Both the position numbers and the translations under genes were made by a program. Of a stretch of DNA of 64,000 nt, positions 1 to 11,610 are shown piece by piece. Position 1 is the stretch's first letter. Each line of letters opens with the position of its first letter. Below the pieces are notes generated by a model. It saw only the letters and a program-made list of their open reading frames with translations. It searched no databases and had not been told where the DNA came from. Source of the DNA: Tyto alba (Eukaryota; Chordata; Aves; Strigiformes; Tytonidae); the NCBI RefSeq assembly GCF_018691265.1, contig NW_024881303.1, positions 11,959,777-12,023,776 on the forward strand. Direction: 5' to 3'.

Positions 1-15
1 CACACACACACACCC
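1..15. repeat. (CA)n microsatellite, cut by window edge
   Basis: Alternating CA fills the first 14-15 bases and runs into CCCC. Its true length is unknown because the window begins inside it. Confidence 0.7.
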
Positions 16-621
16 CCTGCCACCAGAACCCCAAGGTCAGGAGGTGAAACTATCTAAACAGAACTTAAAAACCCCCAAATGTGAGTCTTTTCCATTGATA
101 TTAGTGATTTAACAATCCCTTTAGTTGAATTCAAAGGCTGTACGAACCCCATCACTGTGGTTTTATGGAGAAGTCTTAAGAATATGGAATGACTTAATTG
201 TGGGGTGAAGTGACAGATCTGCAACAGTGTTGTTTTCAGACATGTGGATTCTTCTTCCACATATGGGAAAGGATAGTTCATAACTTTTAAGTTCACCAAT
301 CAGAAATAATTCACTGTTTTGTAAGTATCAGCCTCAGAAGATATACATACCCACTTCTAGATCTACCTCGGGAGATTACAAGATCTCTGAATGGTAACTT
401 TTTGATTTTATAAAAGTAATTATTCTGCCTTAGGACTGACTTTGTGTATATTACTCTGAAGTTACTTGAATATAGTTCTGTAAGATAGATTTATGTACGG
501 AGAAGCTTATATGCTCCCAGGAGGAAAAAACATAGAGAATTTTATTCAACTGTCATGCTTCTATTTATCATCTGAGTGTTCCTGTTCTAATTTCTCCATT
601 GTCATTATAATTTTTCCACCA

Positions 622-644
622 TTTTTTTTTTTTTTTTTTTTTTT
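622..644. repeat. Poly-T tract, 23 T
   Basis: Uninterrupted T run in the PPP1R13B intron. Confidence 0.85.
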
Positions 645-3600
645 CCTCTGTGTAACTGGATCTGCCTTGGTGTGTCCGGTAGAGACAGACTGTGGGTGTG
701 TGAAAAAGTCTCCAGACACCTGGAAGGTTTCTGATTTAGACATAATAGTGGATCCTATTCTGTCACCTCCCACTTCTCTTCAGTCTGCTGTTCACAATGT
801 CATCCGCCTGGCACCTACTCTCTTTGGCACCCAGCACTGTGAGTCCATAGAAGATCTCTGGCTAGCCAAGAACTCAGATTTAATATGGTCATCTGAGCCC
901 TTGCATACAGATGCATATTAAACAGCATCTTCAGAGCTTGTATTGTGGTCTGGCATGCAGAAGATGCTGTTGAAATGTAAAATTGTTGAGCAGTTGCTTT
1001 TTATCCTTGAAGGAAACATTTGCAGCAAATTCATCCCTGGAGCACTGGAGTAGTGTACTGGGGATGAGTTTTCTTCATTGAAAAACCTTGAAATTTTCTA
1101 ACAGTTATTAGAAAATTTGTGATGATCACCAAAGCATGTTTTAGTGCATCTCGGACTAGATAGATGTATTACATACAGGTTTAGCTTGCCTTACTTTGCG
1201 GGAAACTTTCAGTTTCCATGTTGCACGGGCCCCAGAGTTGGGATAAAAGCTCACTCTGGCCAAGCCAATAGCAAGAATCTTGCTGACTTCCATTGGACAA
1301 AAATGTTACACTTGGTTTGCGCTTCAGTTGCTGTGGTAATTATCCTGGATCCAGACCTACAAAAATTTTTAGGTAAAGTCAGAGAAAATGCACAAAACCT
1401 TTTGTGTCTGCATGTCACTGTCATATTTATGTAAATGTGCAACGTACTGGTGAGAGTTGAAATAGACTGGGTGTTAGGTAGCCTTACAGGCAGCAGACAA
1501 GAGGGTACGATGGGGGAGAAGATGAAGCCAGTTGGCTGAAATGGCTTTGGGATGGCGTGAGAGCAGGAGCTAATGAGGGCTTGTCGGAAGGGTGTTGCCA
1601 TCAGATGGGCAAGTGCCTGGGGCCTGTTCGGTCTAACCAGAGATAGCAGGAGGCAGGCCCTGTCTGGTTGCCTCCTCGCAGCACCCACGGCGCAGGCTCT
1701 GGCCGCCTCCCCTGCAGTTCCAGGCTGCAGCAGCAGCTCCGGGAAGCGCGTGAGCTGCAGCCTGAGTTGTGGGAGTGCGAGGGGTGCACTTGTGCAGAAG
1801 GGATGGTATTGGCAAGTCTGCCAGATCGTAGTATGAAGGACAGGAAGGTGGGAACAGTTACATTCCGATGTTTATAGAAGTAGAATGAAACAGAGAAGTT
1901 AGAGTCTGAATTTACTTACCTCAGAATCTGGGGGTGAGCGTGCTAATATTGGGGATTTGAAGGATTACAAAAAGTTTTTGTAGAACTGTCTCTCTAATAG
2001 AAGAGTGTGGACTTGTATTTGCAGGTAAGATATTTAAATTCGTTGGGACTTTTGTTTCTGTAAGTACTTTCTTAATAGCTAAACTTAGGGCTAAAGATGC
2101 TTTCGTGTTTAGTGTGAATCAATTGTAACACCTTTTACTGATCCTCAAAACAAGTTTTATTGGAGCATAACCTTACTGGAGTTACTGAATGTCCTGTGCA
2201 TTTTGTACAGTAAATGTTAATTCAGTGCATACTTGGAAAATTTGCCGTTGTTTAGGGTCAGAGTGTTTAGACAGTCATCTTTTTTTGGTCTTGCTCTTGA
2301 TAGCTAGATGATTAAAAACAATTACAAACAAACAAACAACTCAACACGTGCAGTTCTTGGATGTTGCCAGTGCTAAAGCTGGGCCTCACCACTTTACTTC
2401 CTGTCAGTCTGTAAGTATGAAAAGCGATTTCTGGACTACGTACTATATTCTCAGTGGAAAAATATGCAAGTGTAAACCCTATTTTAACGACCAACCACAA
2501 AAATACTCTTGCTTCAAAGCAATTCTCAGAATTCAAACACAGTTGATCTGTATTTGAAAGTTTAATACATTATAGTGTGTGTAATATTAAGGAATGGTCT
2601 GCACACATAATTTAAAAATATTTAGTATGTTAGCTTAAACGCAAGAGGTATAACTTTTTTTTTTTTTCTCACTTAAAAAAAAATATGATTTTAACAAGCC
2701 CATAAATAGGATTTATGAGCTAATAGAGTGAATTTGCACTCATAGTGAAAACATTGGGTGGTAACTGTTGAGAAACCTTCAGGTTGTCATTTCGAGGAGG
2801 GAGGGTAGGGAGTGGGGGGAAGAAAAGGGATACTCAATAAAGAGGGTGAGGCTCATGGGTAGAAAGTAGAGTGGTGATGTTAAATTCACTGTGGTGAGAA
2901 CGTTCCTATGCAGCTTATTCTTAGACTAGCTGCTATACTGGAGTGAGGCTGGCAAAGAATTCTACAAATAGCCTTGCCGATTGTGTTTGCCAGGGGCCTA
3001 AAACTGAAATGAAAGGGGAAACTTTGCCACTAAATTCCTGATTTTCATTTGATGTTGTCTTACTGTTGGGTCCAGAAAACTCAGTAAATCTCGACACATG
3101 CACAACTCCCCTCCATTTTAGTTGTTAGTCTCTAACAAGGTTAGTTACATGTTACGTGTCATCTTAACTGGTCCTAAGTGTTCCACTGAGATAATCACAG
3201 GCCATAGCGAAGGAGAAATTATCTCTGGTCTCCTTTAGAGTAAGAGAAACCTGAAGTTTAATCTTTCAAAGGCAAATCAAAGCCTTAGGATCTAACCAGG
3301 GATCTATTAGTTACTATAAAACAGATCTAATTATCAGGCTATTTAAACTCTCTTTCTTAGTTTAAGAACAGAAACTAAATAGTCTCACACAGTTAATAAA
3401 GTAACATATCAATGCATCTAGGACTTCATTAAGGATTTGTTGCCTCAGTTTATGTTCAGCTATGCATGATTTTTTGTATATGATGAAGATAAAAGCCCAT
3501 GACTTGTATCTTGATGCTGTAAGTTGAGGCTATCAGCTGACTATAAATTTCTTTCAAGTTACATCTGTGGGGCAGTTCCGATCAGGTGAGTATGTTGAGA

Positions 3601-4143
3601 AAAAACAAAAGGTAAGTTAACTGCCACTTCCAGGAAAGGAATGTATGCTTTTGTTCCACCTCATTGTTGAAAGGAGTTTTTACATCCTGCTATGAGTGAC
3701 TGAATCCAGTAGCCGTAGTTTAAATTTAGAGTAAGTCCACTCAGGGCTTACATAGACATAACAATTAGCATAATTTGATAGGGTCCCTGGATAGTACTAA
3801 ATGAAATATGTTGATGAAGTGTTTCTATAAGGATTTTTGTTCTGAACTCGTTTGTCTTCTAAGAGCAGAATATGCAAGGCTCAAACCAAAATTTTAACCA
3901 TCTCTTTTTCCACAGAAATTTTCAACACAATTTGAATGTCAAAAGCTAATGAACAGCGTATTATATGCAGTGATTGGGCTTTCAGTATCAATTTCAGAAT
4001 CAAACTTTAATAGTGATTTATCTCATTTCTGGAATCAAGTTAATCGTGTTGTAATCGAAGTTATTCCATTTCACGTGTTGTTTTGCTTGTTTACAATGGT
4101 GGTGTGGATTATCTTAAATATAGTATTTTTGTCTGTTTTCAAG

Positions 4144-4313
4144 CTAATGATGGAAATTGGCCAATACTTAAACAGAGCTCAACCCCTGTGGTAAAACCCC
4201 CTCAGATCTCCAACACAGACTGGAAAGAATCAAGCATGGATACTGCTTTAAAACAAGGAACTATATCCAGCCAGCCTTTGCCAACTTCAGTATTAGGAAG
4301 TACTGATAAGCTG
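4144..4313 (+). CDS. PPP1R13B: PPP1R13B exon (ANDGNW...STDKL)
   Basis: The acceptor is ttttcaag just before 4144 and the donor is ctg|gtgggt. The first codon is split, with its G coming from the upstream exon, and the exon ends in phase 0. It encodes [10 protein letters not shown], then a Ser/Thr/Pro-rich stretch of central ASPP1. The next exon begins GLDLGKVPP, so the junction reads DKL-GLD. This is the most upstream PPP1R13B coding exon I can find in the window. Confidence 0.93.
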
Positions 4314-7300
4314 GTGGGTTTCATCTGTGATACATTTTATAGATCTGTTTTGATGAAATGATGAACCTTTGGCTTCCATAGCTGAACTCACTTCAGTTAC
4401 ATACACATTCAGTTTCCCTGATGATGATTATTTAAAAAGTCGTAATTACCTTTGTATTCTTCCTGTTCCTTTCTGTTCTTATCACATTACAATTTATACT
4501 TTTTTTTTTTCAACTTCAGTAGTTTGTATTCCTTCCTGTTCTTTTACATACCTGGTCTCCCCTTTTGTCTCCCTTTGCTTCTCCTAACCATCTCCCCCAC
4601 CTTCCTATTTTTTAATCCAAATCTTGGTTACCCTTTCTCCTGGGTGTAGATGATCCCTTTTTCAATGCGTTCCTTTTCTCGCGCAAATAGTCATTGAATC
4701 CGTCCTTGAGTGAGTCCACTGGTGTTGTCTGTCTGCACTTGTTCTAGTACTTTATGAATTCTTTAAGACTGTAATCTTGAAAGAATAAGGACCTTGCCTT
4801 TAAATAGTCCCGGTAAACGCTGTTATCATCCTATATATTACAAAGTACATTATCAACTAGATACTGATATCCAGAACCTAGAACAAGTTATTCAGGCTTT
4901 GAAAGTATGCAAATAGTTTGGGATTCATATTAATATATTATAGCTGAAGATGCCTTTCAGCAGTGGCCTGTGTCTGATGTATGATGAGGTCCTGTGATAA
5001 ATTCAGGTAGAATCATAGCTAATGATTAAGGAATACAAATTGTTTGTATTGACTCCTTTGCTGTCACACGAGATTATTAGTATGTTTTGTTGAATAAGGA
5101 ATATTCTTTCTTACAAGTATTTTATTTAATTAAATGGTATATATTGTTTATTGTTACTACATAGGGTCTTGACCTGGGGAAGGTGCCACCAACAGTTCCT
5201 GGTGTAAGCAAGCAGTTGCCTCAAAACTACGGGACCTATCCAAGTCCAGTTCCCTTAGGAACAGGCTCTACAAATTCTCTAGAAAGAAGGAAGGATGGCA
5301 GTCTGCCCAGACCTGGCACCAGTATAACAAATCGGCAAAGACCTGTTCCTCTTCCACCGCCAAGCAACGTGCATCAGCCCAGCTCTTCACAGCAGATTCA
5401 ACAGCGAATTTCTGTACCTCCCAGCCCTACGTATCAACCTCCCGGTCCCCCCTTGTTTCCAGGAGGAGATGGCAGGCCAGAGCTCCCTTTAACTGTGGCA
5501 ATCAGACCTTTTCTAGCAGATAAAGGATCAAGACCTCAGTCTCCCAGGAAAGGGCCACAGACAGTGAACTCCAGTTCCATCTACTCAATGTACCTTCAGC
5601 AAGCAACACCACCAAAGAATTATCAACAAGCTGTATACAATACCTTAAATAAGTCAGTAAAAGCAGGTAGAATATATTTTGCTTTCTTTTTTTTCCTTTG
5701 AAATAGACTTGTTGGGCTTAGTTTACTTTCTGTATCAGCTTGAAAAATTTGTCTAAATCTGTGAGAAGAGGAAGGATGTTTTTGTCTGCAGCATGGCAGA
5801 AAAATGATCCCATATATTTTTGGGGGTGATAAATAAGTATCCATTCAATTACCTTTTATTTAAAACAAGATGCAATTAGAACAATAGTCTGGATACTCTA
5901 CCAATACTTTGAGAAACAAATTGAAAAAAGTGTATAGAGACGAGAGTTGTTCTCCTCTTACTGTTTCCTCATGAAAGAGCTAAAAACATTCCAGATGTTA
6001 CAGGTAGCTTATAATTCTAAGAAGGATCACCAACAGGTGAGTATTCATTTCTGTTTTGATAGGTTCCAATATAATTAATTTGATTTTTTTTCTTTTTGTA
6101 TTAGTGTCAAACAAGTAGTAACAGAGACATATGCAGCTTATTTGCAAGTATTTTATTATGTAATTTGAGAAAAGTTCTTCACTGTGTTCCATCTTTCTTT
6201 TCTTCAGTTTATGGAAAACCTGTATTACAATCTGGTTCGACTTCTCCCTCACCCTTGCCATTCCTTCATGGTTCTTTGCCCGCCCAAACTTCCTCACAGC
6301 CACAATCGCAGCCTCAGACTGAGGTCTCCGAGAAAGATCAAGAGCTGGAAAACGCTCCACCATCCAGTGAAAATAGCAATGTGGAAAACATTCCTCGTCC
6401 TCTCAGTCCTACTAAGCTCACACCGATTGTGCATTCACCCCTACGATATCAAAGTGATGCTGACCTTGAAGCTCTGCGAAGAAAATTGGCCAATGCTCCT
6501 AGGCCACTAAAGAAGCGCAGTTCTATCACTGAACCAGAAGGCCCCAGTGGACCAAATATACAAAAATTGTTGTATCAGCGCTTTAATACTCTTGCTGGAG
6601 GAATCGAAAGTGCTCCCTTTTATCAGCCGAGCAATCCACAGGACTTCATAGGCATCTTAGCTGATGTTGATAATGGTAATGCTAGTACCAACGGCAATAT
6701 TGAAGAACCTATTTCCGTGCAACCTACAGTTCCTCTTCCTGATGAGCCACCCCCTTCGTCAGATGCCAATGATAATGAATTACCTTCTCCTGCTACCGAG
6801 GAACTGATAAGCACTGAAACCACAAATCAAACATCTGAGACAACTGAGGATAACAATAACAATCCTGCTATAGTTCCTTCTACTGAACAGTCATCCAGTC
6901 CCACGCCTGAGGTCAGTTCTCCAGTAGAAGATGAAGCTCCTTTGCCACCTGCTCTCCCTCCTCCACTTCCTCAAGTAAGCAACAAAGCAAAAAGACAATT
7001 TTGTGAACTACGGAATGGGCTGTGTGCTTAAGCATAACTGGGAGGTGGTAAGCTTATGCTAAGTGGTATGCTTGCACTTCAAGTTTCATGATACTAGAAG
7101 AAAAGAAAACCAGGGGGGCTCCACGGAGAACTCTGATGGATTAGTTTCCTTACTACTGTAGTTGTTGAATAAGGAAAATATGCATACAAGCAACAGGAGG
7201 TTGTGTATGTACTTCAGGTCGTAGAACTTTTTGGGGAATAAACTCTTGTTGTAGAACCAATTCTGAAATCTGAGATTCCATTAGAAAATATTTTTTTTTC

Positions 7301-10300
7301 ATTTCCCCAGGCATACAAAGATAACTGTTTGTATGAAACTAAGGGTAGGCTATGTCAGTGGGAAGCTTTTTAATTTGCAGGCAAGCTGAAATAACTGTTC
7401 TGGGAGAAGCGCTCTCCTTTTCCCCTCTCAGCAGTGAGATGTGAGACCAGGGCTAACACTAACAGCAACACAGCTGACTTGTTTTAGCAGAAATGTTTTT
7501 CTAATGGGCTTGGTGCATAATTTGAATTGCTTTCAAAGTCCCTCCTCCAGCTGCACCAAAATCTTTTAAATACTTGTCATTACCAAAATCTACAGCATAT
7601 GGAGACTTGAAAATAGGGAGAAAGCTGAATTTTTTTCTCAGTTGTTGATATGACTCACTTGAACACTGATTTCCAAGAAATCTCCACTTTTTGATTCACG
7701 TAGGGACCCTGCGTTCCTCTGACAATTGGACTGCAGTGGGCACAGGGCCTTGTACGCATTTTCCATGAGCACAGGTGGGCCAGGATACTTCCAGGAGAAG
7801 GGAATATGCTAGCAACAGATATGGTGCATGCTGTGAGAGGTTCTTTTCCAAACTGAAATAGCCATACTACATAGGAACGTAAATGAAAATAGATCTTCCA
7901 GTGCTACAGACTAAAAGCATTCTATAAAAGCTGTAATTAATAATAGATGATTTTTTTTTTTTTTTTTTGGACAATGACAAGGACACATGTGAATGATACA
8001 GAATATTCTCAGAACGCATGTAAATGTGTTTCAGGTCTTGAGAATGCTGCTTCTGATAACACCGGCTAGAATGTCACATAAAATAGCTTCATGCTCTGTA
8101 CTTTTCTTTCCCACAGCAAAACTTGTAACTTGTCGGTACTGACCTACTGCAGATACCTTTGCTAATCTAGTGCAAAGAGTAGAGGCTATACTCAGGCTTA
8201 ATTGTGTCACACTTTCTAGTCTAAGCAAAAGTTTTGACAATGTCTCAGACAATCCACCAGAAACATATTAATTTTATATTAGCTATAATTAAGATAGTGG
8301 TGCTCACAAACCACTGACTGCAGTATTTTATTCCTTGTACTCACTACCTTTAATTAGAAGCTTCTAAATTATATTGACGTGCTTTTTCATTTTTTAACTG
8401 ATAAGATATAGTAAGATATAAAGCCTTTTATTTGGAGAATTAATAGTAGAAACATTTGCATTGTTCTAATTATTATTTAAGGAGAATGGGATTCTTAATC
8501 TAGTTAAAAAGTAACAGAATAATTTGTAATACTTGTGCAACTTGAAACGATGCCTTCCAACCTTCATCTTTACTCAGACAAAACGTACCAACTTGAAGAA
8601 ACCCAACTCAGAAAGAACAGGCCACGGTTTGAGAGTGAAGTTCAATCCATTGGCCCTCCTCCTAGATGCTTCTTTGGAGGGAGAATTTGATCTTGTACAA
8701 CGAATCATATATGAGGTGAGCTTCTGAGCAATGGCAGCCACTTTAAATATTTAGGGGGAAAAAAAAAAGTGCTGAACTGTTTTATGTTTTCAATAGGTTG
8801 ATGATCCCAGTAAACCAAATGATGAAGGAATTACACCTTTGCATAACGCAGTGTGTGCTGGTCATCACCACATTGTGAAGTTCCTGCTTGATTTCGGTGT
8901 AAATGTAAACGCAGCAGATAGTGATGGGTGGTAAGTGTTAAGATTTTTAACTTAGCATCTGGGAAAACCACCATTTTGATGCACATCCAAAATCCAGTCA
9001 AGACCTGTGAACACTTTCCTTCCCCTCTACCCCTGCAAATGAGCATTTTCTGCTCTGTTTCACCCTCACCGTTGTTTTACATGTCAAATTCTGTCATATT
9101 GGAAAATACCCTTTTATATCCAGCAGCTTCGCAAGCTGTGAAAATCAACATTTTTGCTAACATCTGATTTATAATGTTTGGCTTTACTGGAGTCAGGTAA
9201 ATCCTGCCATCCACTCCAGTTGCTTGACAGGTTTTGGGGAACGCATCCATATGCTGTAATCATGAAGAACGAGTCCCTTTAAAAACACACAGACTAAACT
9301 CCACATTGCAAGACAAAATAGGATTCATGGAAGTTTATTTTTTCATGTGCACATTTTTGCTTTATTTCAGGACACCCTTGCATTGTGCTGCTTCTTGCAA
9401 TAGTGTTCATCTCTGTAAACTACTGGTTGAATCTGGGGCAGCTATTTTTGCTTCAACTATAAGTGATATAGAAACTGCTGCAGACAAGTGTGAAGAGATG
9501 GAAGAAGGTTATATTCAGTGCTCCCAGTTCTTGTACGGTAAGCTGTGATACTACAAAATTTTTTAGCTTTTCTAAAATTCACCCCTTTTGTGTCTCTGAT
9601 CTGCATGAAATATCTGCTTGGGCCCCAGACTTGACAATACTGCCCATCACCTACCTGTTCTTTCAAAATGCTAAAACCATTCACTCTTACATTGCTCACA
9701 GTCCTTCTATTCTTTGAATTACTTCACAGGCTCCTTGTAATGTTTAATTTGGCTTAATTTCAAAGAAATGCTTTCATGGGGAAGCTTTGACAGTAACAGT
9801 GGCAAGTGTCACTGTCAAGTGTCATATGACAGATACTCTAACTTCCAGGTGCACAGAGTTCTAGCAGGTCACATGAAAAAACACCTAATTTATGAATAAT
9901 TAACTTACAGAATGTATTTAGTAAGATATATTTTGCAAAAGAAGTACCTTAATGGAGCAGTCAAATTTTTACTTATACATCAGAGGATATAAGCTTCATT
10001 AAAGCTCTATATACCTGACACTGCAGATTTTCAGAAGCTGCAAGCGTTACTGTGTAAGGCCTGCTGCAGAAAGCAAGCCTGTGAGAAATACACAGCAGTT
10101 CTATAAAGCTGCTTTGCTCAAACATTTGTAAAACTATTTTTATCCTCATTTGAATAAAAGGTTGTAAAATTTCTATTGCACATATAATCAAAGATAAAAA
10201 CCTCATGGTCTGAATTGGTTTAAAATACTTTGTAAAATTTGGTTTTATCAGGAAGTTACATTTCTGAAAGCATTTCATCATGGGAGTGCTGAAAATTGTT

Positions 10301-11515
10301 CATGAAATTTTATTAACAAGAGACTAATATTTGGGTCACAGTGCCTGTACTAAAAAACTCAGAGGAAAACCCAGGCTCGTTTACCATCCAGTGTGTTCTC
10401 TAATTTGTTGTTACCAGGAGTGCAAGAGAAGCTAGGAGTGATGAATAAGGGAGTGGTGTACGCTCTGTGGGATTATGAAGCCCAGAATAATGACGAGCTG
10501 TCGTTCCACGAGGGCGATGCCATTACCATTCTAAGACGCAAGGATGACAATGAGACAGAGTGGTGGTGGGCCCGCCTCAATGATAAAGAAGGCTATGTGC
10601 CTAAAAATCTCCTTGGGGTAAGTTCCTAAGTTACCATCTGTTTTTCACTTCCTCCTGAAGTAGGAACACAAGATGGATCTTTGGTCAGAACCCCCCCGTG
10701 CATCATCTGGATACACTGCGACCAAGTACAAAGCAGATTATCCTTACTCTGTATGGCCTCTGTGTCACTAAACAAAAAGGAGAGGCTACGTCTAGGAGAT
10801 TAGTGCTGGTTTTTATTTGGCAAGTTAGTATCTTTATTATCATTTACGCTTTAATAATTTTTTCCCCTCAGCTAAATCTAGGGCCCCTGTGTCAAGTGTG
10901 GTATCTATTAGGCAGCTTGAAGCTTTGGCCCAGGAAGTTCTTTGGGAAGGTTCTTAATGCCTAGCACAAGATGAGCATTGTATAAATGTGTATGAATTTA
11001 AACCAGGAAAGAGCCTCGAAGATGACAATTGTAGGCAAGTCATGCACGCTGCTCTCAGTGAAATAGAATACCGCTATCATGAGACACCAGGAACGTGAGG
11101 CTATGAAGCAGAGAGGTACAGGTGCCAAAATGCGTAAGAAAACGGTAGAGCAGGCAATAAGCTCTCTCCAGGGCTCGACAGGGAATTCTTGTACTCATGT
11201 AAAAGCATCCTTTGGTCTGGTCTGGGATCTTGAGCTAAATGAACCAAGTCATCTTCTGAGCAGCAGTAAGTCAGCCCTTGGCCTCCTGCTGCTTCTGGTT
11301 TCATTTTTCAGAAGTTACCTGAGAACATGCTGTGGCTTACAAAAACCTCACCCCCAAAAACACTTCATCACCCAGTACTTGTTAAGTACCACCCCCTGGT
11401 TATAATTTAACTAATTTATATTTAACTTGGTATCAACTGTGCAAAGCCTAATGTTTTTATTCTGTTTTTGCAGTTATATCCACGAATAAAACCTAGACAG
11501 CGAACCCTTGCTTGA
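4144..11515 (+). CDS. PPP1R13B: PPP1R13B (ASPP1), C-terminal part, eight coding exons
   Basis: The coding join is 4144-4313, 5165-5666, 6208-6974, 8578-8715, 8797-8930, 9371-9537, 10418-10617 and 11474-11515. It gives about 706 residues ending in [10 protein letters not shown] and a TGA. All borders are GT/AG and all phases agree. Domains in order are a Pro/Ser-rich region ([12 protein letters not shown]), a conserved [20 protein letters not shown] block, an RVKF PP1-docking motif, ankyrin repeats ([34 protein letters not shown]) and an SH3 domain (ALWDYEAQ to GYVPKNLLG). Known for the family: ASPP1 binds p53, p63 and p73 through its ankyrin-SH3 module to favour pro-apoptotic transcription, and it also binds PP1 and acts with YAP. 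The ankyrin sequence matches ASPP1 rather than ASPP2 ([16 protein letters not shown]). The N-terminal ubiquitin-like and coiled-coil part, about 385 residues, lies left of the window. The neighbour ZFYVE21 ends towards it, tail to tail. Confidence 0.97.
4314..5164 (+). other. PPP1R13B intron
   Basis: AT-rich, with pyrimidine-rich stretches at about 4440-4650. Nothing else recognised. Confidence 0.85.
5165..5666 (+). CDS. PPP1R13B: PPP1R13B exon, proline-rich region
   Basis: The acceptor is ctacatag and the donor is aaagcag|gtagaa. The exon has 502 nt, enters in phase 0 and leaves after one base. It encodes [55 protein letters not shown] and [17 protein letters not shown], all strongly conserved with mammalian ASPP1. 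The region is proline-rich and probably disordered, with SH3/WW-ligand-like PxxP stretches. The frame reads on past the donor into a T-rich intron and then stops. Confidence 0.97.
5667..6207 (+). other. PPP1R13B intron
   Basis: 541 nt, phase-1 intron with a T-rich end before the acceptor. No other feature seen. Confidence 0.85.
6208..6974 (+). CDS. PPP1R13B: PPP1R13B large exon, central region
   Basis: The acceptor is ctttttcttcag-like (tcttttcttcag) and the donor is cctcaa|gtaagc. The exon has 767 nt, enters after a split Val codon and leaves in phase 0. It encodes [21 protein letters not shown], a basic block [18 protein letters not shown], and [17 protein letters not shown]. It closes with acidic Pro/Thr/Glu-rich sequence containing DNNNN and ending [11 protein letters not shown]. 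The KKRSS block is a plausible phosphorylation or nuclear-localisation element (inference). Length and content match the big central exon of ASPP family genes. Confidence 0.97.
6975..8577 (+). other. PPP1R13B intron
   Basis: 1.6 kb, phase 0. It contains an 18-T run at 7951-7968. The frame of the upstream exon stays open for 18 codons past the donor, so intron retention would add a short tail and then stop at about 7029-7031. Confidence 0.85.
8578..8715 (+). CDS. PPP1R13B: PPP1R13B exon with PP1-docking RVKF motif
   Basis: The acceptor is tactcag and the donor is tatgag|gtgagc. The exon is 138 nt, phase 0 to phase 0. It encodes [17 protein letters not shown], then [20 protein letters not shown] and [13 protein letters not shown] is a canonical RVxF motif for binding the catalytic subunit of protein phosphatase 1. 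The helix after it leads into the first ankyrin repeat. Confidence 0.97.
8797..8930 (+). CDS. PPP1R13B: PPP1R13B exon, ankyrin repeats
   Basis: The acceptor is tcaatag and the donor is gggtg|gtaagt. The exon has 134 nt, starts in phase 0 and ends after two bases of the Trp codon of DSDGW. It encodes [19 protein letters not shown] and [20 protein letters not shown], a textbook ankyrin repeat. The 81-nt intron before it (8716-8796) is very short. Confidence 0.97.
8931..10417 (+). other. PPP1R13B introns around the ankyrin exon (8931-9370 and 9538-10417)
   Basis: Two introns flank exon 9371-9537. The second contains a short palindromic cluster at 9789-9818 (see findings). No other gene or repeat was recognised. 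Confidence 0.8.
9371..9537 (+). CDS. PPP1R13B: PPP1R13B exon, ankyrin repeats
   Basis: The acceptor is tttatttcag and the donor is ttgtacg|gtaagc. The exon has 167 nt. It encodes [40 protein letters not shown] and [16 protein letters not shown]. This is the ankyrin module that contacts p53-family DNA-binding domains in solved ASPP structures (established knowledge). Confidence 0.97.
10418..10617 (+). CDS. PPP1R13B: PPP1R13B exon, SH3 domain
   Basis: The acceptor is ttgttaccag and the donor is cttggg|gtaagt. The exon is 200 nt, entering after a split Gly codon and leaving in phase 0. It encodes [37 protein letters not shown] and [20 protein letters not shown]. The ALWDY start, the WWW cluster and the GYVPKN end are the canonical SH3 surface residues. 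Confidence 0.97.
10618..11473 (+). other. PPP1R13B last intron
   Basis: 856 nt, phase 0, ending in a clean polypyrimidine tract (tctgtttttgcag). Nothing else seen. Confidence 0.85.
11474..11515 (+). CDS. PPP1R13B: PPP1R13B last coding exon
   Basis: The acceptor is ctgtttttgcag. The exon encodes [13 protein letters not shown] followed by TGA at 11513-11515. The C-terminal peptide is identical in form to the mammalian ASPP1/ASPP2 ending ([11 protein letters not shown]), which fixes the true stop. Confidence 0.97.
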   Translation, partial: LYPRIKPRQRTLA

Positions 11516-11604
11516 ATTCAGTTGTACAACTGTGCAATGCCGTGCTGGTAACTGGAAACAAAACATACACTGGAGCCATCATTTTTGATCATTTCACACA
11601 GAGA

Positions 11605-11610
11605 AATAAA
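11605..11610 (+). terminator. Proximal AATAAA of PPP1R13B
   Basis: An AATAAA hexamer 90 nt past the stop would give a very short 3'UTR isoform. Use is not shown by the sequence. Confidence 0.4.

Larger units (their letters stand above)
1..4143 (+). other. PPP1R13B intron (3' part)
   Basis: No ASPP1 coding exon was found here. It holds the CA repeat at the edge, a 23-T run at 622-644, two exon-like open stretches (about 660-920 and 1668-1877, see findings) and a G-quadruplex motif at 2799-2819. The rest is AT-rich with no recognised feature. Confidence 0.8.

Noticed and set aside
3949..4143. Longer start of the ASPP1 exon using the open frame upstream of 4144
   Set aside because: The acceptor ttttcaag and the match to ANDGNW place the exon start at 4144. 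The upstream residues do not match ASPP1.
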